DNA of 64,000 nt from assembly GCA_032622095.1 (NCBI GenBank), contig CP136067.1, positions 137,829,990 through 137,893,989 on the forward strand. Direction: 5' to 3'. Within the stretch, counting starts at the first letter, position 1. Each line of letters starts with the position of its first letter. Below, piece after piece: positions 42,920 to 54,909 of this stretch. The notes under the pieces were generated by a model, which was given only the letters and a program-made list of their open reading frames with translations, did not search any database and was not told where the DNA came from. This DNA is from Siphonodentalium dalli. Lineage: Eukaryota > Mollusca > Scaphopoda > Gadilida > Siphonodentaliidae. The position numbers were made by a program, and so were the translations under genes.

Positions 42920-44180
42920 ATTAATACAGTTATTGTCCCATACTTTCCCCCTTGTTTGTGATATGAACAATAGAGTTACCCCTACCACCAGCAATCAAAT
43001 TATCAGAGGCTATGCATATTACTCGAAACAGACTATGGGCATGTGTACATTAGTATTTCAAAAGAATCCCGCCTGATTTAGTATTTAACCTTGAAATTTG
43101 TGGGTTCTTTGAAAAACCAAACCTAGGATTTGGTTCCAGATGGAACCAAAGCAGTGTGGAACCAAACTGTTAGGTTCTATAATGGTATTTGGTTCCTATC
43201 GGGAGCTTTTTACTTTGAGTGTAGCAGTATTTTATATTTCTTAAACAAATAGTGAACTTCAAGTCTTTGCATGAGATGCGAATTTATCTCACTTTAAACG
43301 GACATTGCTCTCTCCAAAATTGTGTATATTCATAATTTGGTAAGAGGTATCTCAAAGCAGTTGGTGTGTTCGATTTGAGGTTATTCTGGGCATTAAAATA
43401 ATAATTGATTTTTCTACGAAATTTAGTACATGTACATCTTTTTCGAATTTGAGGGACACTGAAGGGCCCAAATTTCCAATCCTCGTGATATGGCTCACAA
43501 TTATCAGACATTGATTTAAAATGGTATATGTTGGCACAAATGGCCATTTAAACCAAATTTCTTATAAATGGAAATGATCTGGTGAATTTAGCGAAAATTA
43601 TCCAATTTTACCACTTTGGGTCGCCATTTTGTCCGCCATTTTGAATTTTGACAATCGAACTGTACATGAAATGACATACGTCTGTCGTGACAACAATAAT
43701 AATTTGTTTATGTTGCATTTTCTGCCATCTGTATAACTTTTAATTTAAATGCCATGCAAGTGTATATTTCATAAGGAACGGAAAATCATACATAAAAACC
43801 ACAAATAGGACCTTTTTTCTGAAATTGCTCCAGAAAATGTTCCCCAAAGCGGATTTTAGCGGATTTTGGATATGTTTTCCCCAGATTCTGCCCGACAAAA
43901 TGACACAAAAACCCAGCTTGTCAACGATTTGTTCTAGGTCCAATGCTTCAATGACCAGACTAATTATAGCATGCCTACGCGGAAGATTTCGGAACAAATT
44001 CGTCGATATCATAGTGCTGAAAAAATTGAGTTTTGTTTCCAATAATTTCCGGTAAATGTGAGATTGTTTCCTTTGTGTCGGTTACAATGTTTTAATGAGC
44101 GGTCGCAAAAAAATTGCACATGTAGACTACATGGGAGGGAAACCTAGAACTATCTTTGGTGGTACTACACGCAATGTTGA
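42920..44180. other. No gene or recognised element
   Basis: Several overlapping minus-strand frames (43284-43547, 43740-44042) lack splice pairs and motifs. Short repeated GGTTCCAGATGGAACC and GGAACCAAA strings occur at 43133-43195. Confidence 0.35.
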
Positions 44181-44183
44181 TAA

Positions 44184-44615
44184 TTAATCCTTTTAAGCGT
44201 CCCTCAATTACTATTTATTTGGATTCGGGTGTAAACAACATTTGATTCGAGTCGAGGAACCCATCTATCAAAGCTCAGCGTTATTAGATATCGATTTTTG
44301 AAATCTATTCATTTTTCACCATCGAGACTTATTATAGTGGCCCAGTAAAAGAGTCGACGAGCCGACGGTCTCGGACCACTTGCGGATGAAGATGGATAAC
44401 TCTAAAATCAAGAGGCTTTGTGTTGATAATAAGGCCAAATTTCGTCCAACAGCATTTTGGTAAATAACACGTTTCGGGCAATTTTATACTATAGTTGACA
44501 ATGGTTAGCATTGTTTTTGGGCAATTAATCGATTCTGATAACTGAAGCGGCATTTCTAAAAATGTTATTGTTGGAATATGATTATATGGGGACGGTCGAA
44601 TCGGATTGAGTACCT
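44184..44615 (+). mobile_element. Family C copy
   Basis: The left end is partly lost (TTAAGCGTCCCTCAATTAC). The right end CGAATCGGATTGAGTACCT is followed by TTAA (44616-44619). The internal order is the same as in the 47655 copy. Confidence 0.75.
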
Positions 44616-44733
44616 TTAAAATAGTTTCCAGTCAAGATAATACATTTTCCGGACTTTCATTATGCCACTCCAGATTCCGGAACTTCAAAAGCAAGTTTTC
44701 GGATCCGGCCTTGAGCACACTGTGTTTAATTAA

Positions 44734-45182
44734 AGATGCATAATCATAATAAAGCTCCCAAATTACTATGTATTTGGCTTCGGACGTAAAACATATGTCA
44801 TTCGAGTCGAGGAACCCATCAAAGCTCAGGGTGATCACATATCGATTTTTGAAATTTATATTATTTCCCGAGACATGTACTTTTTGTGGCCTGGAAAATA
44901 TTCCTCAAACCGACAGTCTCGAATCATATTGCGGATGGAGATGGATAACTCTAAAAACAAGTGGCATATTGTGTCAGATAACTGACAATCCGGCCAGGTT
45001 TCGTTGTACAAACTGTTGACAAATAACAAGTTTTGGGCAAATTTATATTATAGTCGACTGTAGTTAGCACTGTTTTGGGGAAATTATCTATTTGGATAAC
45101 TGAAGCGGCATTTTAGAACATGTTGTTGTTGTTGTTGTTGGAAGCTGATGATATGGGGACCATCGAATATAATTGAGTATAT
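44734..45182 (+). mobile_element. Family C copy
   Basis: AGATGCATAATCATAATAAA after TTAA (44730-44733), and GGGGACCATCGAATATAATT before TTAA (45183-45186). A GTT run precedes the right end. Full length, 449 bp. Confidence 0.85.
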
Positions 45183-45729
45183 TTAAGTCGTATTTTGTTT
45201 ATGATTTTAATGCGTATTTCTGGAACATATAATGTTTGTAGATATGTATTTCAGGACCTATATTTCGATGCCTGGACAAAAATCAAAAGCGAATGTAATT
45301 AGGCCATGAATGTTGTAGCGCAAATCGTCAGGCGGCTTTAAAGCAACATGCACTCTGGATATCGCTTTCGGCAAAAAGAATCAACCATTATCCGAGATAG
45401 TATTGAGGCGCATAATCCACGCGCAGTCCACTCGACACTTCTTATAATTGTACTCACTCGGTGTAACGGAAGCCCTTCTGGGGGTGTCGTCACTGAAAAC
45501 CAACTTGCATTGTTCTGTTGCCATAGTTACGTGTGAATTCTGAAAATAGAGTTGGTGCAGACGATGTCATTAAGCGCCTATAGAATTATGAATGTGGATG
45601 GGTAGGGGGTCGCTACACAGTCATAACATTGTTCACAATAAAGAAATTATCATTTCCTGAAAATAAGTTACATTGACTCATTGTCTGTTGGTTACCTTAT
45701 CACGACGCTGTCAATATGAACCATGTCCA

Positions 45730-46020
45730 CAAGCTCCATGCTGAGTTAAGTCCCATACGCATGACTTACCGCTGCAATCACCTACACGTAATGTGAAGAA
45801 ATGTCACATTTATTTATTTGAGATTTTTGTAGGTTACAATCCATTCTATATTATTCTCAGAAACTAAACTGTCCATATTATTTTGAAAATTGTCTAGATC
45901 AAGCTAGATTGAATTAATTGTAACTTCAATAAAAAATGTTAAATTTAATTAAGAAAATACACATGCCGACAGCGTTCAGACATAGAGTAGGCAGGGGACT
46001 GAACTCTGTTTTGCAGCTTG
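45730..46020 (+). mobile_element. Family I element, copy 2
   Basis: CAAGCTCCATGCTGAGTTAA at the left and the complement of CAAGCTGCAAAACAGAGTTC at the right, 291 bp, without the GC-rich hairpin of copy 1. Flanking CATGT on both sides may be part of a target duplication with small offsets. Confidence 0.75.
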
Positions 46021-46198
46021 TCATGTATACTAAATGGATTATCTCAGTCAGTAAAAAGTGTGCATAGGAATGATCTATTGTCTATTTGCAGGGATGTACA
46101 GGTAACATAAGCAGACGACATATAAATAAAAAAACAGAAGGAGTCCTATTCTTTTATGGAAATGTTTAGATAATATCTTCAACAATGGTCGTTTGTTG

Positions 46199-46748
46199 AA
46201 CTTATTATCTGAACATTTCCTATGCGATAACTACTCATCAATGATGCTTTAGTATAGAAAGGGATCAACTTATTATCTGAACATTTCCTGTGGGATAACT
46301 ATACTCATCAATGATGCTTTAGTATAGACAGGGCTAAACTTATTATTTGAACATTTCCTATGGGATAACTATACGCACCAATGATGCTTTAATATAGAAA
46401 GGGTAAAACTTATTATTTGAACATTTCCTATTGGATAACTACTTACCAACGACGCTTTAGTATAGAAAGGGTTAAACTTATTATCTGAATATATCATATT
46501 CGATAAATACTCATCAATGATGCCTTTAGTATAGAAAGGGTTAAACTTTTTATCTGAACATATCCTATGCATAACTACTCATCAATGATGCTTTAGTATA
46601 GAATGGGTTAAACTTATTATCTGAACATATCCTATGCATAACTACTCATCGATGGTGCTTTAGTATAGAATGGGTTAAACTTATTATCGGAACATATCCT
46701 ATTTGATAACTACTCGTCAATGATATTTCAGTATAGAAAGGGCTAAAC
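46199..46748. repeat. Minisatellite, nine ~59-61-bp units
   Basis: The unit contains CTTATTATCTGAACATWTCC, GATAACTACTCATCAATGAT and GCTTTAGTATAGAAAGGG. Units differ by substitutions and one-base indels. The frame on the minus strand here is repeat-derived. Confidence 0.95.
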
Positions 46749-47096
46749 ACGGAGGCATGATCTCACAGGGTTGATCACACATGGAAATTACAGGGACTGA
46801 AAAGAGGCAAAATAAAAATAAAAGATGAAAACAAAATGTTCTCACATATTGGCAGATTGGCCACATATACGATGACTTATCCACCACCACATTCCAGACC
46901 ACGAACAACCACATATAACGACAGATCCGACCCATGTGACAAATTTACCACATATAACGATGATCCATCAAAAATGACTGATCCATCGTGTATACAGGCT
47001 GATCACCCACATGTGGTATAATGATGATCCGTCACAGTGACTGATTCACCCGACCTCCATTCCTAACAACTATCTACACATGCACTTTCGTTGTAT

Positions 47097-47640
47097 AATA
47101 GGATAGGATAGGATATTTTATTTCAATATACACATATTAATGCATAATACATTTGACAAATATCATATTGTATATTCGAGGGGGTGACATAGTCAAGCTA
47201 GACTGTCTTACTGCCACCCCCTTAAAGATGAAAAGATGTTACGATAGGCGGTCAAGATTTCTTGTACAATGCACGGCTATATAATTATGTATCACACAAT
47301 GGTTGCATTTAACTGGATTATATACATGGAGGGTATACGTCTAGATAAATCGTTTATTGGTTACTCGATGGTTTGTCTCTTTCTTGTCGGTGGGATGTTC
47401 ATTGAAAGTCGAGTAGGAATGTGCTGAGTGAGGTTGTGGATTGCGATATAGGGGAAGTCACTTATTGACGAGCTACCACACAGTCGGGACATCTTTGATT
47501 GTTGCATTTAATTATTGCAGCATATTTTGTAATGCAATCGGCATGTAAACGCCGTTTGAATGTGTGTCTGGTTTGGTATGGTGTAAATTCGTTATCTAAG
47601 TTGTATATATATATATATGTCGTGCCTATTACCAAACTAA
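47097..47640 (-). mobile_element. Probable LINE 3' end with pentanucleotide tail
   Basis: On the minus strand the sequence ends GAAATAAAATATCCTATCC with three TATCC units, the kind of tail LINEs leave. Upstream, one frame reads FKRRLHADCITKYAAIIKC then NNQRCPDCVV, a His/Cys pattern like the second half of a RING or PHD finger. A stem of GGGGGTGGCAG and CTATGTCACCCCC precedes the tail. No reverse transcriptase is visible. Confidence 0.35.
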
Positions 47641-47654
47641 AAATCTTTGGTTAA

Positions 47655-48099
47655 AGATGCATAATCCGATTAAGCGCCCCTCAATTACTATTTATTTGGA
47701 TTCGGGGTTAAATAATATTTTATTCGAGTCGAGGAACCAACCTATCAAAGCTCATTAGTTTATTAGATATCGATTTTTTACATCTATTATTTTTCACCAT
47801 CGAGGATTATTAGTGGCTCAGTAAACAGTCGACGAGCCCGACGGTCTCGGAGCAATTTACGAATGAAGATGGATAACTCTAAAATCAAGAGGCTTTCTGT
47901 TGGTAATGTGGCCAAATTTCGTCGAACAACATGTTGATAAATAACTTGTTTCGGGCAATGTTATACTATAGTTGACAGGGGTTAGCATTATTTTTGGGCA
48001 ATTAATCGATTCTGATAACTGAAACGGCATTGCTAAATATGTTGTTGTTGTTGTTGGATTCTGATTATATAGGGACCACCGAATCGGATTGAGTACCTT
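47655..48099 (+). mobile_element. Family C copy
   Basis: AGATGCATAATCCGATTAAG after TTAA (47651-47654); CGAATCGGATTGAGTACCT at the right, where TTAA has become TTCA. 445 bp. Confidence 0.85.
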
Positions 48100-48178
48100 C
48101 AAAGACGTTCTGATGTTTCTCAGGAGTTAATTTTCCAACTTAAAATGTCCACCAAAGTTTGGAGGTGAAACAATCAAA

Positions 48179-48202
48179 CACCCCCCCCCCCCCCCCCCCC
48201 CC
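48179..48202. repeat. C homopolymer run
   Basis: About 24 consecutive C. Length from assembly is unreliable for such runs. Confidence 0.9.
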
Positions 48203-48370
48203 GTCACCACATCCCCGCATACATGTCAGCTCGACCATACACTATGGCTGATTGCCATCATTCGAAGACATATTCGGTTCGTTTTATAATCTGGAACAGT
48301 ACATACATGTACAAAGAACGACGCGAGTGTGTTAATATAATAGGTTTGTTTATACGAAACGAGTCTTAGA

Positions 48371-48870
48371 CAGGGTTCGCCCTGCCACTTGTCAAATTTG
48401 CCAAATAATTCACATCTGGCAAAAAATATTTTCATTTGGCAAAAGTGTTTTTGCAAGTCACTTTTTAATTCCTCAAGAAAGTTGAAAAATATTGGCCAAT
48501 CGATACCATTTATTTCAGGAAACTATCACAATATAATTATATTAGTGGTGTTTTATAAGGTCTTGGGAAAGTTAACATCCTTATGAAGATGCAGTTAATC
48601 TGATAGCATTGATGGGTGAGGGATTACCAGTATTTAGTGTGGTGGGGTGTTTACATAGCTAATCCTCTTGTAATGTGCCCTTGTGATGAAGCAACCCTTC
48701 TACAATTGTATTGCTCGGTGAATGGTTTATTGTTGTATAATAAACCACAAAATAAGACTCAATGTTGCAGAAAATGATACTATCCGGGATAGCATTTAGA
48801 ATTTGGCAAAAAATATTTTCATTTGGCAAATTATTTGGCAAAAGTTAATTTTGATCCAGCGCGGACCCTG
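48371..48870 (+). mobile_element. hAT-like element H, complete copy
   Basis: Left CAGGGTTCGCCCTGCCACTT, right the complement of CAGGGTCCGCGCTGGATC. It is flanked by GTCTTAGA (48363-48370) and GTCTTAGC (48871-48878), an 8-bp duplication with one mismatch. Several TTTGGCAAAA motifs cluster at both ends. The interior is non-coding. Confidence 0.9.
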
Positions 48871-48968
48871 GTCTTAGCCAGGAAGTATATATAGAACGAG
48901 AGACGCATCCTAGAGTTAGATCCTTCCGCGATGGCATACGTGCCGTATCAGCAAACCCATTAACACAC

Positions 48969-49042
48969 GTGTCGTTCTGTGTTGATTACACGTCACATGC
49001 ATCCTAGAATCGGTGCATTAAACGATACAACCTTACAAGTTT
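48969..49042 (+). repeat. Direct repeat S, left copy
   Basis: TGTTGATTACACGTCACATG to AACCTTACAAGTTT, nearly identical to 49624-49695 about 650 bases away. Confidence 0.9.
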
Positions 49043-49623
49043 GATTGTTTTATGGGTAACCAATAAGACGTAAGTGTGTGTCTGACCAGGTAACACATCA
49101 TGTAGGGTTAGCGAAAATCACACCTAGCATCCCGGGATGACAGTAAAAAGTCAAAATGAAATGCTGGCTGACGGCCCGAAGGCTTTTTGATAAGTCAAAT
49201 TAGGATAAGCTGAAAGAAAAACGGCCTGAAACCAATTAGTCATATACATTTAATCACAAAGTGAAGTTGGTACCAAATGTATGGATAACAAGTGAAAGAA
49301 GGGGGAATCTGCAACGCATATGAAAATAGGGGGGTAAAAAAAATAAGGGAACAGTGACCCAATTTTATGCAGATACCTGATTCCTCGTTCACTTGTCATA
49401 ATTTTAGGATGGAGAGCAGTGGCCCGGAGCGGTTTTACAAAATTTGGAAAATAATTTTGAACGTACGCACCAAAATATCTCAATGAATGAAATCCAAAAG
49501 TCAATATTTATATTTTATAAATGAGATCATCATAGAAGAAAAAGAGAAAAATGTCAATAAGATCGTCATCAGTTGCAAGTTGCTAACCCGTGTCATACTA
49601 AACGTATGAACACCAACTGTTCG

Positions 49624-49695
49624 TGTCGTTCTCTGTTGATTACACGTCACATGCATCCTAGAATCGGTGCATTAAACGATACAACCTTACAAGTT
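49624..49695 (+). repeat. Direct repeat S, right copy
   Basis: Same string as at 48969. The flanks differ beyond GTGTCGTTCT on the left and the T-run on the right. Confidence 0.9.
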
Positions 49696-50108
49696 TTTTT
49701 CAGGCACCATACTGGGCTTGTTTTGTCATGTGATATGATGCTTTTATTTTATAATTCCAATTTAATAGTTGAGGCGAACGTCATGTTTGTAATTTGACGT
49801 CAACGAGACGCGCATGGAACACACGTTCCATATGGTTTTGTAAATATTGAACAGCAATAACACTCTACATACTTCTAGGAACCAGCGTCTAATAAATTAG
49901 CTTTTATTCGCGGCCAATGCTTTGACGAGGCTCCGCACCGGCGAGCATTATGTCTGGAGGGCTATTTACTCCCAATATATCAACTCGTCGCCTGACACAA
50001 GTCCACATGGAGTAGCATTGATCGGAGACGGAAGAGAAACTGTCGACTCCAAAAACACTTTAGTCCCTATAATAATGTGTGTTCCGTATAATTATAAGCC
50101 TTAGTTTA

Positions 50109-50556
50109 GTGAGTCTGACATTTGCAGAACGAGGTCCCTAAAGGGTGAATTTAGTGACGCTATCCCGCATAGCGGTCTAGCGTCACCAAATTCACCCTCT
50201 GTGGATCTCATTCTGCTTAGGCCTCAACTGCTATAGGAGACCTGGGATCAGATTGATGTTCCCCAATTGATGTTGGTGATGTTCACCCATTAGTCACCTC
50301 GATTATGCTATTCATCTTCTTCAAATTAGGGGATATAGAAACTTCCAAGAAGGGGAAAAGTAACTAAAAACAATGTTAATTTGAAACTATAGATATTTCC
50401 TAGAAAATGACGCCTAAGAATAATGAGGTCCCCAGAGGGTGGATTTAGTGACGCTATCCCGCATCCCGAAAAGAGGGTGCAGAGAGTGAATTTAGTGACG
50501 CTTTCCCTAAATTAATTCACCCTATGGGGACCTCGTTCTGCAATTGACAGACACAC
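50109..50556. mobile_element. Family K element, complete copy
   Basis: Left GTGAGTCTGACATTTGCAG, right the complement of GTGTGTCTGTCAATTGCAG, both continuing AACGAGGTCC and GGGTGAATT. TA flanks are at 50107-50108 and 50557-50558. Inside, 50125-50212 and 50422-50540 are each partial foldbacks on GAATTTAGTGACGCTATCCC. Confidence 0.75.
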
Positions 50557-50643
50557 TATTTGCAGGCTTATATAATTAGCCCTCTACGAATTGGATATCC
50601 CTGGCGGCTAGTTACTCGATTCGCATTGATTCACTCGCATGTT

Positions 50644-50700
50644 CAGATAATGAGTTCAACAAACAACATTATATTGTTTGTTGACCTTATTTTCTGAACG
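50644..50700. repeat. Short foldback on GTTCAACAAAC
   Basis: TTCAGATAATGAGTTCAACA pairs with TTGTTGACCTTATTTTCTGAA. The same words head the minisatellite at 46190. Confidence 0.65.
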
Positions 50701-50704
50701 TATC

Positions 50705-51600
50705 CACGGAAGAATAAATGAGAATCGGTAAGATGTTTTGTTCTGCCTGTGGTCGTATGGTAACTGCATGAAATCGCAGCAAATTAGCTTCAGTGCCTGG
50801 AATCTAAGTCATAATTTGCTCGAAATTGCGGCAATGAACAACATTTTATAAGTTTGTGGTCTTCAATTATAGCAGCCTATTCGGTTAATCTATGGTTTCT
50901 CCAAATAAAAACTACCATTTAAAATTTTGAGTGATCTTTTTTATGGACGAGTCGTGTCGTATTAATTGTTTTGTTGAAGATGGAGCCCCTATTCCACAGA
51001 ATTCGTATCCATATCCTGGAAACTGGAAACAAACTTAGGAATTCCATGTTCTTGAAACTCCTGAAAATGTTTTTGTTTTTGTTTTCAGCGAAACTGGAAA
51101 ATACTGCAAAACCCAGACATAATTTTTATAGCTCTTGCTATAAGTACCTGCTAGCATAGATGTATTTTTTTATAAATATTGCCAAAATACATGTGAAAAA
51201 AATATGGAGTCGCAAATCAATATTTCATCAAAATCGCCCCATAAATATGCTGAAACGGTATGGTTTCTAAAGTATGTTATGTTCGGTAACTGCCTGTACA
51301 AATGAGAAATAGTTGTTTCCATGTAAATGAGATGGCAGTACCATAAGAAGGGCCAGAAACCGACATCATAATACGCTCGAAAATGGTGGCAAGATGTCTC
51401 ACATCGAAGTGGGTATTCATCGTGTTCTTCACCTGTATAAACAACTCAACCAAACAGACATAGAATGAGCTATGTATAAAACAGATTATAGCTGAATATG
51501 ATTTCCCGTTCCAATAGAAAGATGACTGTTGAGAAAACAAAAGTGTTCAAGTGATTTAGTCACCATTAGAGGTTGTGAACTTTGAACGTCAAAATATGTT
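50705..51600. other. No gene or recognised element
   Basis: Short frames at 50971 and 51277-51540 show no motifs or splice pairs. Confidence 0.35.
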
Positions 51601-51679
51601 AGATATCCGGTTTTGTGTCTCCCATGTTGTCCGAATCATAATTTTGACAATATTAATCACAAGTTCATGGGATTTGGTA

Positions 51680-52750
51680 TGCAGTTGATACTTGAGGACG
51701 CGCAGGCCAAGGTCGACTTAGAAATAACACCTTTGGGATGTCCGGATGACAACTTGAGCAATATTCAGCAGCATATCACCTTAGAACATATCACCGGGAA
51801 TCTCGTTGGGATTCTGCCGAGATCCTGTCGGGATTTTTGGTCAGATCCCGCGCGGTGGGATTTAGGTCGGCATCCCGGCGGGATTTAGTTGGGATCCTGA
51901 CAAAAAATCCCGCTAATATCCCAATCATATCCCAGCCTAAATCCAGCCGGGATTCCGACCTAAATCCTACCTTAAATCCCACAGGGATCACGACCTAAAT
52001 ACCGCCGGAATCCCGACCTAAATACTACCCTAAATCCTGCCGGATCCCGAACTAAATCCCATTGATATCCCGACATAAATCCCACCGGGATGGTCCGATG
52101 AGTTGTGACGGAGTTATACCTCTTTTCGACATATAAATAATTTGTATTGTCAGGATGATAATTTTAGCAATATTCAAAAGAATTTCTTGATATTTGGGAT
52201 GTGATTAAGATTTGAGAAGACACTGGTATGTTTCGTTGTGGTCAAGGTCCTATCATATTTGACGGAGTTATGCCCCTTTTCGACATAAAAATAAAATGTT
52301 TCGGGCTGTCTGGGTGATAACTTGAGCAATACTTAACATAATGTTCAATATTTCAGCATTTCTTGATTTGGAAAATATATCATATTTGAGAAAATACAGA
52401 TCACGTTCGATTTTGGTCATGGTCTGTTGATTTTTGACGGAGTTATGACTCTTTTCGACTTAGAAATAATAAATTGTGTGTTCTGGATGTTAACTTGTGC
52501 AATATTCCACAGAATTTCTTGATAATTGATATGCGATTCCCATTTGAGAGCAGGTCAAATTCGAAAATAATCACGACCCGATGAGTTTTGATAGACTTAT
52601 CTACCTTTGTTCGACTTAAAAATAATAACATTCGTTTAGTCTGAAATATAACTTGAGCAATAGTCAAAAGAGTCTCTTGATATTTGGTATATGATTCACC
52701 TTTGATAATACGCAGATCATAGTAAAGTTGGAATAAGATTTTTGCCGTCA
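51680..52750 (+). repeat. Satellite-like units of ~150-175 bp
   Basis: Five diverged units marked by GACGGAGTTATRCCYCTTTT, TCGACTTARAAATAA, GATAACTTGAGCAATATTCA and GAATTTCTTGATATTTGG, with starts near 52108, 52260, 52436 and 52591 and a first partial unit near 51716. A block of shorter repeats (51790-52100) lies between the first two. Frames here are translations of the repeat. Confidence 0.75.
51790..52100. repeat. Degenerate TCCCGACCTAAATCCC short repeats
   Basis: Many imperfect copies of GGGATYYCGACCTAAATCC in both orientations, so the block can fold on itself. A similar style of repeat appears at 59985-60205. Confidence 0.85.
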
Positions 52751-52759
52751 TTTTGTATT

Positions 52760-53540
52760 ATTAAAAAAGCCAACGCCCCAAAATCCACATCTATGCGGGG
52801 GGCCATGAGGTCAGCGACCTTTTATTTACTTATTGAAAAGCATCGAACATGTTTTCGGCGTACTATTTTACGAAATTATGTCGGACATTTTCTGACTACT
52901 ATATGATCAGACCCGGTTCTCATTTCAATAAGAACATTTTAGTTTCTCAGAACGCAGAACGTAGCCGACAAAAGTCTTTACTATAAAATGTAAGAATTCC
53001 TTACATTCTGTAATCAATGACAGTTGCATTATTTTTCAAAAATGTTCCTGAATGTTTCACACACACATACTGTTTTTTCTCAAATTGCTCGGATTAGCCA
53101 AACACCGCGAAAATGACAACATTAGAAGCTATTGCGGTACTTTTTCGTAATCAGTTTGCCCTATCCGCGTCATAGCAATTCAGCAGAACCAACAGCATCA
53201 TAGCATATTGGCAGAACTACTTGACCATGCAGGGGTTTACAAGGCAAAATTTATTCCCATCAGAAAGGGAACTGAATTCTACCTTGCAATTTGCTACTGG
53301 CCGTCGGGTGTGCAGGTGAATGATGAAAAGTTCGTCTTAGATAACTGTATGTTTTGTTTAGTTTGCTTAGGGTTTATAGTCGTTTAAGCCATTCTACCAG
53401 GCCATATCACGACGACGTCAGTTTTTCGGGTGGAGGAAAGACCACACAGAGGGTTAATTTCGCCGGGGAATATTAGACCACTGCTCGTAGAAGACACCGA
53501 CCCCGTTAAATCATTCAAATTCGATAGCTCCCATCTATAG
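52760..53540. other. No gene; repeat Q copy at 53173-53225
   Basis: AACCAACAGCATCATAGCAT and AACTACTTGACCATGCAGGG match repeat Q at 37368. Nothing else is supported. Confidence 0.4.
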
Positions 53541-53556
53541 AGTGATCCTAAACATG

Positions 53557-54631
53557 CAGGGACGTGGCTAGAGGGTCTCTATGTCCACCATGGAAAATTC
53601 CAACTGCCCCATCCCCTTGAATAAGAATCAGACCAGACACAAGTTTTGCATAATTCCATTTGCCCCCCCCCCTTGCACCTCAGTTTTCAGGCCTAATATC
53701 CTATATATTCATAAAGCATGGTTCTATTCCCGGTATGAGAACTTTCAGATATTTTAACCTGAAAATTTGCATAAATCATACCATCTAGTGGTCTGACTCC
53801 AGACAAATGCACACGGCTACAGACAAGAGACCAGGACACACCGGGCTGACCATGGTTGTTCCGCCAGGTGTGAGAAAATTTTGAAAACTATACAAGAAAA
53901 TCGCAAATCCTAGCATCTAGACTTGCCTCAACTGAAGCTTTCCTAGTGTTGGAAATTTCAAACCTCATGCCCCCCTCAGGTTGGAAAATTCTCCAACTGA
54001 TGACCATTTCAGTCCACAAGTTTTACCAAATGTAGTAAAATTATTGATTATTTTCTTTAACTAATTAGCAGTTTTGTATTGGCCACGGGGAAGGGACAAG
54101 GACACATCGGGCCGGTGTGGGGAAAATTTTGAAATCTGAACAAGAAAATCGGAACTTCCTAGCATCTAGACTATAGCCCACTGAGGTTAGAAAATTTCCA
54201 ACTGATGACAATTCCAATGACAATTCCAATGACAATGTTAACCAAATGTATGACAATATTGTTTTCTTAAATTAACTAGCAGTATTTTACTGACCACGGG
54301 GGAGGGACCAGGACACAAGCTTTCCAAGTGTTGGAAATTTCCAACCTGTCACCCCCATAAGGTTGGAAAATTTCCAACTGATGACCATTTCAGTCCAAAA
54401 TTTTTACAAAATATTGGAAAATATGCAAATATTGGTCCAAAACAATTAATTCCCCCCCAATAAATTGTTTGGAAATCAAACTACAAGAACATTTTCAACC
54501 TATTGTTGGTGTAAAATTTCCAACTAATGTTTTGGCAGGTATGAAATGTCCAACTGTTGAAAATTTTGACCAAAGTTGGGGGGGGGGGGGGGTGAGACAC
54601 CCCCCAAACACCCCCTGTCGCAACGTCTCTG
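53557..54631. mobile_element. hAT-like element O, copy 2
   Basis: Left CAGGGACGTGGCTAGAGGGT, right the complement of CAGAGACGTTGCGACAGGGG, with the perfect 8-bp duplication TAAACATG (53549-53556 and 54632-54639). The interior aligns with copy 1 at 19540, including GACACACCGGGCTGACCATG and the GGTTGGAAAATTTCCAACTG repeats. Non-coding. Confidence 0.9.
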
Positions 54632-54909
54632 TAAACATGCCGGTAATTTTTGAGAAAAATTGTCCAATAAATGTTGGCTACATGCTTGTACCGCTTAATT
54701 CAAATGTGAAATAAAAGATGGCTGTTGGCTGTCATGTAAACAAGAATCGATAGCTCCCGTCACCCCGAAAATCCACATTTAGTTCAGTGACGATCGGATG
54801 AGGGATGTGGCCTGTATGGTATGCTGACGGAAATTGTCGACGGACGCACGCATGCACGGACGGACGGACACCAATCCATGGAAATTGCTCAAAGTTGACT
54901 GTGTGAAGC

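Noticed and set aside
46199-46748. CRISPR-like regular repeats
   Set aside because: Units are contiguous with no unique spacers and the DNA is animal; it is a minisatellite.
53557-54631. hAT transposase gene inside element O
   Set aside because: No frame longer than about 80 codons and no dimerisation-domain motif; the element is non-autonomous.
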